NCBI GenBank assembly: GCA_964017045.1
Contig: OZ024797.1
Coordinates: forward strand, 16,450,863-16,514,862
Source: Omphiscola glabra
Taxonomy: Eukaryota; Mollusca; Gastropoda; Lymnaeidae
Length of the DNA: 64,000 nt
Direction of reading: 5' to 3'
The notes below the pieces were generated by a model. That model was not told the origin of the DNA. It did no database searches and saw only the letters and a program-made list of their open reading frames with translations. Shown piece by piece: positions 14,501 to 23,589 of this stretch. Made by a program: the position numbers and the translations under genes. Position 1 is the stretch's first letter, and each line of letters opens with the position of its first letter.

Positions 14501-17500
14501 AAAAAAATAAATTGCAATGGACAAATATTGAGCGTCCACTGTATACCCTATTGGTTGCTGACCATTTTTCTATACATTTGGATTCTTTTAAAGATCCTAC
14601 TGCCACTCTTATACCAACATATCACAGACCATCATTTTCCTATTCCCAACCTATCGCAATCCATCTCTTTCTTATTCCCAAAATATCACAGACCATCTCT
14701 TTCCTACTCCCAACATATCACAGACCATCTCTTTCCTATTCCCAACATATCACAGACCATCTCTTTACTACTCCCAACATATCACAGACCACCTATTCCC
14801 TACATATCACAGACCACCTCTTTCCTATTCCCAGCATATCACAGACCACCTCTTTCCTATTCCCAGCATATCACAGACCACCTATTTCCTATTCCCTATA
14901 TTTCACAGACCACCTCTTTCCTATTCCCAACATATCACAGACCACCTATTTCCTATTCCCTACATATCACACACCATCTCTTTCCTATTCCATACATATC
15001 ACAGACCACCCCTTTCCTATTCCCTACATACCACAGACCACCTATTCCCAACATATCACAGACCACTTCTTTCCTATCCCAACATATCACAGACCACCTA
15101 TTCCCAACATATCACAGATCCCCCTTTCCTATTCCCTACATATCACAGACCACCTCTTTCCTATTCCCAACATATCACAGACCACCTATTCCCAACATAT
15201 CACAGACACCCCCCCCCCTTTTCATATTCCCTACATATCACAGACCACCTATTCCCAACATATCACAGACCACCTTGTTATGTAAGGTACGTGTTTACTT
15301 CATTGTTTCCCGGTGAATGAACTCTACCTGACCCCAATCTCGGAACCGCATTTAAGGGGTGGGTAGCTAAGGATAATCTCTCTTGACCATGTTTACAACT
15401 AAATAAAATTAATAGTCTGTTCCCTTCGAAACCTGTAGAAAATTGTAGAAGCAGCTGGAAGCAATTACAATGCATATTCTGTTTCTGGAATCATCTAAAG
15501 AAACCGACAATATAAGGCCCATAGATTAAATGAAAAAAGTAGCATATCATTTATCACAAAATACTTGGAGCGTGTGTTATTTTTGCTACGAGACAGAGCT
15601 TTGTTTACCGTGTGTGTGTAGATTTGTACCCTTTTTGCACATTGTGTTTTATTCAACATTGTACCGGTACAAGCCAATCATTATTCTGTAAGTCGATAGT
15701 TTTAATTATGTTTCTTTTGATTTTGTAATTTATCATTTACGATTTAAAATTTATTATTTGTAATTAGCCCTGGTTTGAGTATCGTATTCTTTGTTATAGT
15801 ATTTAACCTATGGTATCAGCTTTTGTTGTGTACTGTTTTAGAACGAGCCATATACTTAGATAAGAGATTAATTTCTCCATATTGATAACAGTACGTAACA
15901 ACCTATTCCCAACATATCACAGACAACCTCTTTCAATTTTCCAAATAATGACATAAGGTTAAGAAGGGGCATCATCCAATGCGTCCTACTAGAATGAGTC
16001 TAGATTGTGTCCACCTATAAGAGGCATCATCCAATGTGTCCTACTAGAATGAGTCTAGATTGTGTCCACCTATAAGAAGGGGCATCATCCAATGTGTCCT
16101 ACTAGAATGAGTCTAGATTGTGTCCACCTATAAGAAGGGGCATCATCCAATGTGTCCTACTAGAATGAGTCTAGATTGTGTCCACCTATAAGAAGGGGCA
16201 TCATCCAATGTGTCCTACTAGAATGAGTCTAGATTGTGTCCACCTATAAGAAGGGGCATCATCCAATGTGTCCTACTAGAATGAGTCTAGATTGTGTCCA
16301 CCTATAAGAGGCATCATCCAATGTGTCCTACTAGAATGAGTCTAGATTGTGTCCACCTATAAGAGGCATCATCCAATGTGTCCTACTAGAATGAGTCTAG
16401 ATTGTGTCCACCTATAAGAAGAGGCATCATCCAATGTGTCCTACTAGAATGAGTCTAGATTGTGTCCACCTATAAGAAGGGGCATCATCCAATGTGTCCT
16501 ACTAGAATGAGTCTAGATTGTGTCCACCTATAAGAAGGGGCATCATCCAATGTGTCCTACTAGAATGAGTCTAGATTGTGTCCACCTATAAGAAGGGGCA
16601 TCATCCAATGTGTCCTACTAGAATGAGTCTAGATTGTGTCCACCTATAAGAGGCATCATCCAATGTGTCCTACTAGAATGAGTCTAGATTGTGTCCACCT
16701 ATAAGAGGCATCATCCAATGTGTCCTACTAGAATGAGTCTAGATTGTGTCCACCTATAAGAAGAGGCATCATCCAATGTGTCCTACTAGAATGAGTCTAG
16801 ATTGTGTCCACCTATAAGAAGGGGCATCATCCAATGTGTCCTACTAGAATGAGTCTAGATTGTGTCCACCTATAAGAGGCATCATCCAATGTGTCCTATT
16901 AGAATGAGTCTAGATTGTGTCCACCTATAAGAGGCATCATCCAATGTGTCCTACTAGAATGAGTCTAGATTGTGTCCACCTATAAGAGGCATCATCCAAT
17001 GTGTCCTATTAGAATGAGTCTAGATTGTGTCCACCTATAAGAGGCATCATCCAATGTGTCCTACTAGAATGAGTCTAGATTGTGTCCACCTATAAGAAGA
17101 GGCATCATCCAATGTGTCCTATTAGAATGAGTCTAGATTGTGTCCACCTATAAGAGGCATCATCCAATGTGTCCTACTAGAATGAGTCTAGATTGTGTCC
17201 ACCTATAAGAAGAGGCATCATCCAATGTGTCCTATTAGAATGAGTCTAGATTGTGTCCACCTATATGATTTTTACCAGGAGTTTTCAGCTGGGTCCAAAG
17301 GGATCACATGGACCCCATCTTTGGGATCAGATGGACCCCATCTTCTCAACTGAATTAACTAACGATATCAGTTTGATAAAACGCATAGTTATATTAAAAC
17401 AAATATTAACATAATAATAAGATACTATTATTATGTAGTAACATACACGTTATATGATACTATTCTTATGTTCTCCTGACTGGATGACCTCTATTATTCT

Positions 17501-19850
17501 ATCTCTATTTTCAGGTCCATATAGGATACCTACCAAATAATAAAATACTAGGCCTTAGCAAGTTAGCCAGGTGAGTAAAAGAATGAAACATAGCAAGTTA
17601 GCCAGGTGAGTAAAAGAATGAAACATAGCAAGTTAGCCAGGTGAGTAAAATAATGAAAAATCAAAGTGAGAGTCACAGTAGTCTAGGTTAAAATAATATA
17701 GGTCGGATTTGATTTGATAAGTAATGCATGGTACCTAGTGCCTAATGATGACAAGAGTCAATCTATGAGTGTGTACAACTAGGGCAAAGCTGCATTTCCT
17801 TTAAAACAATACAATGTCAAGAATGTCTGAATGAGTTTGACTTGTTATAAATAAATCATGGTGTACTTGTCTGTTTGACTTGTTATAACTACAGCATGAT
17901 GTACTTGTCTGCACTAGCAGGTTGTGTCTTTTCATCTACTCAAGTTTTAGATCAGTCGTGCACTCTTGTAGTTACTGTATATTATTTATATAGCATGAGA
18001 AAGAAAAGTTATGTATGAACATTTCGTACAATGTATGTCCATACCAATGTTCCCTCTAAGGTTTGCTGGTTCGTGTGCAAAATCATAAAGTTGTGTGCAA
18101 AGTTTTACTTTGCAGAGTGCAGCGTATTTGTTTGAATGTATTTTTATAAAAATTTGCTGCGCGGAATCTCAAAACTGCTGCGCGGCATCTGTGACGTAGC
18201 TGCGCGGCCGCACAGCTTAAAGGGAACATTGGTCCATATCCCATTAAGTTGATGGGCAACATATTTTACAAGAAATGCTTATCATTGTGATTACCAGCAC
18301 ACTATCATTTCATCCAATGGTCTTAATTACTTGAATATTTTGTCAAACAATCCTAGTGATAGGTTCTAAGGAGATAGTGGTTGTGTCATCAGATATTTAA
18401 AAGCTGAAAACCACATTAGAAGAACTGTATGTATTTGTCATTAAATTTGAAACTTGGCATTCTAGCAATACAAATGCATTTTTTTTTCTCATTGAGACAA
18501 ACTTATTTGAATTTCATTTAAATTTCATTTTCAGAATAGTAGAAGTCTATAGCAGGAGATTACAAGGTATGTCTTTGGTCAACTTACCATCAATAAATCT
18601 TCAACTTTATGACATAAAAATTAAAGCCCAAAATGGGGAAAAACAGAGATCTCTGAGAGTCGTTGCGAAAAAAATTAACTTACACTGGCTTGTTGAATAA
18701 TAAGTTAATATTTTGTTGTTAAATATTAACATGCATATTTCTTACTATGTTTCAAGCAAACACACTTATTTTATATTGTATAATTAGATTTGCATAACTG
18801 CATATTTTGTTTAAAAAAATTAAAAAATATGAAAATAATTCTTCTACAAACCTATACCATGATTTTAAAATTAAATGCAGTTAGATTTATACGGCATTAG
18901 AAACATGAACCATGTTCTGTTGGTGAAAATAGGATTAACCCTAAAACAAAGTTTTATAAAATTAAATTATGCTAAAAAATATTTATTTTGAAATTGAATT
19001 TATGTTCATATATATTGATAATTGTAACATTGTTATATCTTTCAGTTCAAGAACGTTTGACGAAGCAGATTGCTCTAGCTATCACAGAAGCAGTTCAACC
19101 TTCAGGTGTTGGGGTTGTGGTGGAGGCAAGGTAGGTAAAATCTTCAGGTGTTGGGGCTGTAGTGGATGCAAGGTAGGTACAGGGCCATCCATACAGGTAG
19201 ACTATAAAGGGTGATTAGATTTTAAGCAGATGTTGGTTTTTGTTGAAGAGATACCATTATTTACTATTTTGTTTGTATGTGTATTCACTAGGGGGCTCTA
19301 ACCCCCAACCTTTATATATACATTTCTTCATCATCATTACAGAAGTCCATTTAACACTGATAAATGTGGCAATGAGCCATAAACCAGATAATGATGTGAA
19401 TTTTCCCATTGAAGTCAGGCCTACACCTCACAGCTCTTAAAATACCATTTGCTACCCATATCTATGAAAATAAATTGTCACTCACTTAGCAGCCAATGCT
19501 GAGTGGCTTGCATGGTTCAACTAATTATTTCTTGTATATTGAGAAGAGGTGCCAGGTGTTGGTAGAGTTCTGATGGTTTAGAGTGAGCAGTAGTTGGCAA
19601 CAGCCAGTTTCATGGTGGTGTGGGAGGGGCGAGAATTAGGGAAGATACTGTAAACTCCTTCTTCCACTGACCTGATTAAGAAATGTAATCATTAAAAGTC
19701 TCCATGATGTCTGTTTTCAGTCACATGTGCATGGTGATGCGTGGTGTACAGAAGCTCAACAGTAAGACGATCACAAGCACCATGCTGGGAGTTTTCAGAG
19801 ATGACCCTAAGACAAGAGAAGAATTCTTGTCTCTAACTTTAGCCAAGTAG
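2434..19850 (+). CDS. GCH1: GTP cyclohydrolase I, exons 2-6 (5' partial)
   Basis: GTP cyclohydrolase I converts GTP to 7,8-dihydroneopterin triphosphate, the first and rate-limiting step of tetrahydrobiopterin (and insect/mollusc pterin) synthesis. It acts as a cytosolic homodecamer. Five exons join in phase: 2434-2543, 17515-17570, 18535-18566, 19046-19130 and 19721-19850, giving 413 nt ending in TAG. All introns are GT-AG. Visible family motifs are the zinc and active-site segment CEHHLVPF (Cys and His ligands), GLSKLAR, YSRRLQVQERLT, the substrate-binding stretch [11 protein letters not shown], and [11 protein letters not shown] with the third zinc ligand Cys. It ends [14 protein letters not shown], close to vertebrate GCH1. 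The first exon (N-terminal helix and regulatory region) is outside the window, upstream of 2434. Exon lengths 110/56/32/85 match human exons 2-5 as I recall them, and the last is one codon longer. No coding lesion is seen, so the gene looks functional. Confidence 0.97.
2581..2650. repeat. 18-bp repeat, 4 copies
   Basis: Unit GATGTTGACTTGGTCA with small changes, starting about 40 bp after the exon 2 donor. Confidence 0.85.
3290..3880. repeat. 31-bp minisatellite, about 19 copies
   Basis: The unit contains TGGTCCTACTGGCTGTTGG. Because 31 is not a multiple of three and the unit lacks stops, all three + frames stay open and encode the same cycling peptide. I regard these frames as artefacts of the repeat, not genes. 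Confidence 0.97.
4086..4828. repeat. 29-bp minisatellite, about 25 copies
   Basis: The unit contains GTTCTATTGGGGCTAGTATT. The first third carries TGTTATGTTC and the later part TGTTGGGTTC, showing regional homogenisation. Confidence 0.97.
4829..5799. other. unannotated intron sequence
   Basis: Mostly single-copy AT-rich sequence. An open frame at 5160-5510 has no recognisable domain or splice context and is probably chance. Confidence 0.55.
5800..5945. repeat. TG-rich repeat, about 6 copies of 20-28 bp
   Basis: Units of AACAACTTAATG followed by variable (TG)n. Confidence 0.9.
5946..7177. other. unannotated intron sequence
   Basis: AT-rich sequence with no coding signal. A G-rich tract (6583-6602) is the only low-complexity element of note. 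Confidence 0.55.
7178..7337. repeat. 80-bp direct duplication
   Basis: Two copies beginning TAGCTCTAGTGCACAGG and TAGCGCTAGTACACAGG. CAGGTTCTCAAACG resembles a hAT-type terminus, so this may be a duplicated transposon end. Confidence 0.85.
7717..8336. repeat. 24-bp minisatellite, about 26 copies
   Basis: Unit GAGTCTAATAACACCATCAA plus four bases. The unit is a multiple of three and stop-poor, so it gives repeat-encoded open frames on both strands ([12 protein letters not shown]) that I do not call as genes. Confidence 0.96.
8333..8510. repeat. 15-bp repeat, about 11 copies
   Basis: Unit GACGTGTTATAGCGG with variants, abutting the 24-bp array directly. Confidence 0.92.
8633..8927. repeat. 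25-bp minisatellite, about 12 copies
   Basis: The unit contains CTATACACCTATATAAATTC. Moderately diverged. Confidence 0.94.
9055..9190. repeat. 35-bp repeat, 4 copies
   Basis: The unit contains AGAGGCTGTGTGCTAAACGC; copies start at 9059, 9094, 9129 and 9164. Confidence 0.92.
9238..10296. repeat. 48-bp minisatellite, about 22 copies, with a 192-bp higher-order unit
   Basis: The unit contains GACAAGAAATGGGTTTGATG. In the 5' part two variants alternate (AACCTGACAAGAAATTGG and AACCAGACAAGAAATGGG). A four-unit block starting at 9259 is repeated exactly at 9451. The 48-bp length keeps a + frame open (peptide [16 protein letters not shown] repeated). It is intronic and has no splice support, so it is not called as coding. 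Confidence 0.97.
10405..11105. repeat. about 45-bp variable minisatellite, about 15 copies
   Basis: Each unit has TAGTATTACCCATGG and ACATCCGCGGATATG joined by a G-rich linker of variable length. Many units contain the perfect palindrome ATCCGCGGAT. Confidence 0.94.
11279..11605. mobile_element. possible hAT-type remnant
   Basis: The left end CAAGGGTAGGCAACC and right end GGTTGCACACCCGTA are inverted and resemble common hAT termini. No target-site duplication is seen, and there is no coding capacity. Confidence 0.45.
11606..12389. other. unannotated intron sequence
   Basis: It contains one TGACGTCA octamer (within GTCTGACGTCATGAT, near 11960) that matches the octamer of the 42-bp array downstream. 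No exon seen. Confidence 0.55.
12390..12448. repeat. (TG)n-type microsatellite
   Basis: TGTG runs interrupted by TGTCTG and TGTATG, running directly into the 42-bp array. Confidence 0.92.
12445..12698. repeat. 42-bp minisatellite, 6 copies, each with a CRE octamer
   Basis: The unit contains GAGCTGACGTCAATACATGC. The palindrome TGACGTCA, the consensus cAMP response element, sits at 12449, 12491, 12533, 12575, 12617 and 12659, exactly 42 bp apart (four helical turns). The minus-strand open frame is repeat-derived. Confidence 0.95.
12699..13384. other. unannotated intron sequence
   Basis: AT-rich single-copy sequence. A short CCTTATGATGGATTGT duplication lies at 12947-12980. No gene seen. Confidence 0.55.
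13385..14148. repeat. 33-bp minisatellite, about 23 copies
   Basis: The unit contains CTGTAGGTCTACAGTGGTGA, and CTGTAG/CTACAG forms a short inverted repeat in most copies. A 258-codon minus-strand frame ([11 protein letters not shown] repeated) results from the stop-free 33-bp unit. Confidence 0.96.
14612..15275. repeat. 25/32-bp minisatellite, about 22 copies
   Basis: Two unit lengths, with and without CTCTTTC, around CCCAACATATCACAGACCAC. Frames open on + are repeat-derived. One detached copy lies at 15899-15935. Confidence 0.95.
15276..15962. other. single-copy intron sequence with one stray repeat unit
   Basis: AT-rich. The block CCTATTCCCAACATATCACA at 15902-15921 is a lone copy of the preceding array's unit, about 620 bp away. 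Nothing else was recognised. Confidence 0.7.
15963..17266. repeat. 55/58-bp minisatellite, about 23 copies
   Basis: The unit contains GTGTCCTACTAGAATGAGTC. Two lengths differ by AAGAGGC versus AAGAAGGGGC/AAGAAGAGGC, arranged in recurring blocks. CTAGA...TCTAG forms an inverted repeat in each unit. Nearly identical copies indicate recent expansion. It ends 250 bp before GCH1 exon 3. Confidence 0.97.
17515..17570 (+). CDS. GCH1: GCH1 exon 3
   Basis: Acceptor ATTTTCAG and donor CCAG|GTGAGT. This 56-nt exon encodes [18 protein letters not shown] plus two bases of Arg. Its last 15 bases and its donor form the first copy of a 35-bp unit present three times in tandem (17556-17660). Confidence 0.97.
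17556..17660 (+). repeat. 35-bp triplication of the exon 3 end
   Basis: Three tandem copies starting at 17556, 17591 and 17626. The first spans the GCH1 exon 3/intron junction. Copies 1 and 2 are identical, and copy 3 differs near its end. Confidence 0.95.
17591..17660 (+). promoter_or_regulatory. two extra copies of the GCH1 exon 3 splice donor
   Basis: The 35-bp segment from TAGCAAGTTAGCCAG|GTGAGT onward occurs at 17556 (true exon edge), 17591 and 17626. Each copy keeps an intact donor. Reading on from the true donor gives an in-frame TGA at once (AGG TGA), so use of copies 2 or 3 would truncate the protein. Confidence 0.9.
18045..18231. mobile_element. 187-bp non-autonomous hAT-type element
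   Basis: Termini CAATGTTCCCTCTAAG and CTTAAAGGGAACATTG are inverted, flanked by 8-bp near-duplications GTCCATAC and GTCCATAT, as in hAT. The interior is GC-rich, with repeated GCTGCGCGG. It sits in the intron between GCH1 exons 3 and 4. Confidence 0.82.
18535..18566 (+). CDS. GCH1: GCH1 exon 4 (32-nt microexon)
   Basis: Acceptor CATTTTCAG and donor CAAG|GTATGT. It encodes (R)[10 protein letters not shown]. The length equals that of human GCH1 exon 4, so the microexon is an ancient feature. The first base completes the Arg codon split with exon 3, and the last base opens the Val codon of exon 5. Confidence 0.96.
19046..19130 (+). CDS. GCH1: GCH1 exon 5
   Basis: Acceptor TCTTTCAG and donor GCAAG|GTAGGT. 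It encodes [16 protein letters not shown] and [11 protein letters not shown]. The last 31 bases plus the donor are repeated once about 42 bp downstream (19142-19183) with a few substitutions. Confidence 0.97.
19142..19183 (+). promoter_or_regulatory. extra copy of the GCH1 exon 5 end and donor
   Basis: A 42-bp near-copy of 19100-19141 that keeps CTTCAGGTGTTGGGG and GCAAG|GTAGGT. The spacing is a multiple of three, but reading through the first donor meets TAG (AGG TAG), so use of the second donor would also truncate the enzyme. Confidence 0.88.
19721..19850 (+). CDS. GCH1: GCH1 exon 6 (last coding exon)
   Basis: Acceptor CTGTTTTCAG. It encodes [20 protein letters not shown] through [16 protein letters not shown] and a TAG stop at 19848-19850. 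Cys of HMCM is the third zinc ligand. The C-terminus is the part that contacts the regulatory protein GFRP in mammals (family knowledge). Confidence 0.97.
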
Positions 19851-20110
19851 TAGACACAGTCAGCGTGTTGGTAGATGGACGAGATCATGTATTTTCTAAT
19901 CATTTATGTCATAGCTATTTACAACCATGTTTTATAGGATATTACTATGAATAACTTTAAACCACTTTTTAAATCAAAGATGACAAATATCCATTCCAAA
20001 ATGTTTCTTCTTTGAACTTATGAAAACTTTAAGATGTCCATCATAGGTGTTCTTTGAACTTTTGAACAATTTAACAAATTTTGACTATAACAGGCTTCTT
20101 CACTACTGTC

Positions 20111-20116
20111 ATTAAA
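20111..20116 (+). promoter_or_regulatory. candidate GCH1 poly(A) signal ATTAAA
   Basis: ATTAAA lies about 260 bp after the GCH1 stop and is followed by a TCTGGGTGTTG stretch. No canonical AATAAA is evident between the stop and this point. The assignment is tentative, since AT-rich sequence produces such hexamers by chance. Confidence 0.3.
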
Positions 20117-20526
20117 ATTGTCTGGGTGTTGAATAACAGATTTGAACAATGCCATTATCTGCTGTCTTGATGCTCCAATATGAGATTCAAAATGTCTCAC
20201 CCATAAAAAATAATATGTTTTTCTTTTTTAAATTAACTTTGGGTCCCTTTCAGGTTTTTTTTAATTTAAAGTCTAATTTGTTGCCAGAATGCAATGAAAG
20301 AGAGACATTTATGTCAGTGCTATTCATTGGTAGCATTGAATAGCATTACCAGTATAGAAATCTCAAATTTATTGTTCTTTTAAAAGTTGAAGCATCATAG
20401 GTACCGGTATTGGGTCTGGTTGCATTTTATATTCAGGTTAATTTAATTAATATATCTACTTGAACTAACTCAGGGGTCAGAAAACACTTTTAAAGGGCCA
20501 ACAATAATAATGCATATTTAACGTGC

Positions 20527-20715
20527 ATTTGGCTAATGCAGGTGTAGCGGGGGACACTTTATTTTGTGGGCTAATGCAGGTGTAGTGGGGGACACTTTAC
20601 TTTGTTGGCTAATGCAGGTGTAGTGGGGGACACTTTACTTTGTGGGCTAATGCAGGTGTAGTGGGGGACACTTTACTTTGTGGGCTAATGCAGGTGTAGT
20701 GGGGGACACTTTACT
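20527..20715. repeat. 38-bp repeat, 5 copies
   Basis: The unit contains GGCTAATGCAGGTGTAGTGG. Located inside the hAT-type element. Confidence 0.93.
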
Positions 20716-20989
20716 CTTGTGTATTTTTTAATTTAACTTAAATTATTAAAATAACTAATAGGGGCGCCGACAGGCTGTATTTGCTCTCACGGGGCGTCAA
20801 TTCTGTAACATGAGAACCTTTGGAGCAGTCTGGGGGAAAATCACAACCAGGGCCATATCCCTTTTGTAAGAGTAGACTCATGTCTCAATGGGTATTAAGT
20901 AGCAGCGCCTTTTGTTCCTGCGCAGGGCAGCACCGTGGTGCATCCATCTTTTGACTAATGAAGATTCAGTTGTCTCTCTTTGAATTCGG

Positions 20990-21190
20990 AATGGAACACA
21001 GACAACATTCACCATCTCATTTAAACATTTTCACATCCCAAAGTGGAACACAAACAGCACTCACTATCTCATTAAAACATTTTCACATCCCAAAGTGGAA
21101 TACAGACAACATTCACTATCTCATTAAAACCTTTTCACATCCCAAAGTGGAACACAGACAACACTCACCATCTCATTCACATCCCAAATA
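20990..21190. repeat. about 51-bp repeat, 4 copies
   Basis: The unit contains CACAGACAACATTCACCATC and TTTTCACATCCCAAAGTGG. Inside the hAT-type element. Confidence 0.9.
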
Positions 21191-22150
21191 CCTTCCTTGG
21201 AGCACCCGGATCCAGACATTCCCAAAATGTATTTCTTCCCCCCCCCCCTAAACAATCTCAAAAACACACCTATCAGAAACATTTGACAACATCCTTCATA
21301 ATTCCCTTTGTTACAAACACCATGGCCCTGCTACATTAAGGATGTTAATTTACTCCCTGCTCACATATATACACTGTAAAGGGATTTACAGCTTATTTTA
21401 GAAATGCTTATATGTAAGTTGTCAGCTGTTATGACTTTTTCTGTAACCAGCCTTATAAACAATGTATCTTAGTTTTTAGAGCAGTGGCAGAAGGTGGTGG
21501 TCCCAGTTTTTATTGTTGAAAAACCATAATACGCCCATATTTACTCTGACTGTAGTTTGCCGACCCCTGAGCTTATGGCATCAGATTGATTATCTTGTAA
21601 TGCACTTAAGTTTAAAACAAAAAAACAATTATTTATGCATCATTTTATTGATCTGATTTTCCTTTGGTGATGGTTCATTTGAATGTTTTATTGACTTGAT
21701 CTTCTCAATCAAAATCTTGTGGTTATTAACAAATCAAAGATGAAACTTGACTGTACTTGGTTTGTTAGTTTGGTGTGAGTCTAGACAGTTTATTGTTAAG
21801 CATCTTACTTTTGTAATGACTATTTCAAAAAAATTGTGTTCATCACCAAGGGTGGAAATCTGTTTGTTTGATTGTCTTCTTGTAGTTTGACTGTATAGAA
21901 TTTATAGAAACAATGACCTACCAGGGTAAATGTTTTGATATTGTTTAATCTATTTCTAAGGTCAGTTTGACTTCGCTTTAGAAATTATTGAGATGAAAAT
22001 GGATTTTACCGCCCATCAGTCTCTGTATTGTTCTATCTTTCAAATGTTGGGTCATTTATCTGGGTTGTGAACTGACTTCTCGACTTGTTGGAAATTGATG
22101 GAAGATGGTGATGGTTTGTGTCTATTTTAACAAAAACATGCCATTATTAT

Positions 22151-22346
22151 CAGGGCCGGATTTACAATTTTTGGGGCCGCAGGCCAAAAAAAATTTGAGG
22201 CCCCATTTTGAAAAATAAAAAATATTGCTAAGTGTTTTTAAATCAAAAATATATATTTTTTATATACTACTCCCAATTTTGCGGCCCCTTATTTTGCAGG
22301 GCCACTAGGCCACGGCCTAGTTGGCCTGTCTGTAAATCTTGTCCTG
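22151..22346. mobile_element. 196-bp non-autonomous hAT-type element
   Basis: Termini CAGGGCCGGATTTACA and TGTAAATCTTGTCCTG are inverted, flanked by perfect 8-bp duplications ATTATTAT (22143-22150 and 22347-22354). No coding capacity. Confidence 0.9.
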
Positions 22347-22354
22347 ATTATTAT

Positions 22355-23589
22355 GGAGGTGGATTTGAAAATGGTTTTAATTTACATTCCTCAATATTTT
22401 GTTTATTTACATTGACAATATAGTTTTACTTTTGTGTGTGTGCATTTCTCAGATGTGAATTTTTATTAACTTGCATCTTCAGTATAGTTTTGTCTTGTCC
22501 ATTTTTATTCCCAGTGATATTTATATAATACATTAAAATATTTATTTTATTTCTATCTTGAGATTCTATAGTGTGTTTTATTTACACTACAAATGATTTG
22601 CATTTTATAAAAGAATCTGTATTTATTTCCATGACTGGCAGAGTTTGATTTTGAGTTATGGGATGCAGCTGCACTGCTGGAAGGGGGGATAGCTAATTTA
22701 AACTTCCGTCAGGCGCGCTTGATCAGATTGATACAAGCCAACCGTTTTTGTTTGGCACACGTTAATGAGAGATGACAGGGAGCTCTGCTTATCAGTATCT
22801 TAATGTTTATAGGCCAAGGCCGTTTAGTGTGTAGAAAACGCTGTCAGTGTGTAGATTTTGGCTGTTTTAAGTGTTTTGTTCAAATTGATACACAGCGCCT
22901 TTGCACGTTACTTTGACCATTCTATTATTTTCTTGCTCTGGGAAGTTACTTTTTTCAGATTAGTATACATACTGATACGTTATCTTATTATTAAACATTC
23001 CAAATCATATTGATACATTGCGCAAAATGAGATATTTAAACTGATCCTTATATATTTCAGGTTACTTCTGCTGTCCATGGCAGGTAGTAGGAAAATGTTT
23101 TATTTTAAGAATCTCAAGGGTATAGAGGAAATTCAACAAAATAATTACTGGGGATGAATTTTATAGTGTATAATGGGTAAATTACTTAAAAAATTAATTA
23201 TTTGACAAAATTTCAATAAAATAAACTAATTAAACCAATCACACATTAGCAATATCAAATTGATACACTGGCCCGGTCTTGTTGCGAAAAAAGCGTGCCT
23301 GCCAGAAGGTTAAGCAGACTTACATTCATCTTTTAAGTTTGGGTAAAGTTTTAATTGTTGTTATTGTGCACTAAGTTCTATCATGGAAGGATTTCTATTT
23401 CATAGTCATGTCTGTTGAGATCACAGAAATTATGTTCTTGTCTCAACCAAATTATTAACATTTCTTTGATAGATAATACAGTGTTTAAAAATTCTGGGTA
23501 GAATTTTATTTGACATCCTCTCCATTCAACTTGCTGCAGTGCAGTAATGACAACCTTGTTTGATGTATTCATTTTATTGGGATATTATA
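22355..23589. other. intergenic, no gene seen
   Basis: AT-rich. The motif ATTGATAC recurs at about 22725, 22888, 23018 and 23263 with loosely similar flanks (GATACACAGCGCC, GATACATTGCGC, GATACACTGGCCC), possibly a very diverged repeat. Confidence 0.5.

Larger units (their letters stand above)
20471..21569. mobile_element. 1.1-kb non-autonomous hAT-type element
   Basis: The left end CAGGGGTCAGAAAAC and right end GTTTGCCGACCCCTG are inverted and match the widespread hAT terminus CAGGGGTCGGCAAAC. The interior has two tandem arrays and no transposase. No clear target-site duplication. Confidence 0.65.

Noticed and set aside
14404..15316. Two long + frames of 262-293 codons
   Set aside because: Repeat-encoded (25/32-bp array), lying in an intron with no domain.
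15963..17266. CRISPR-like array
   Set aside because: Units are directly adjacent and whole units repeat; there are no unique spacers, no cas genes, and the setting is an animal intron. The same applies to the other arrays.
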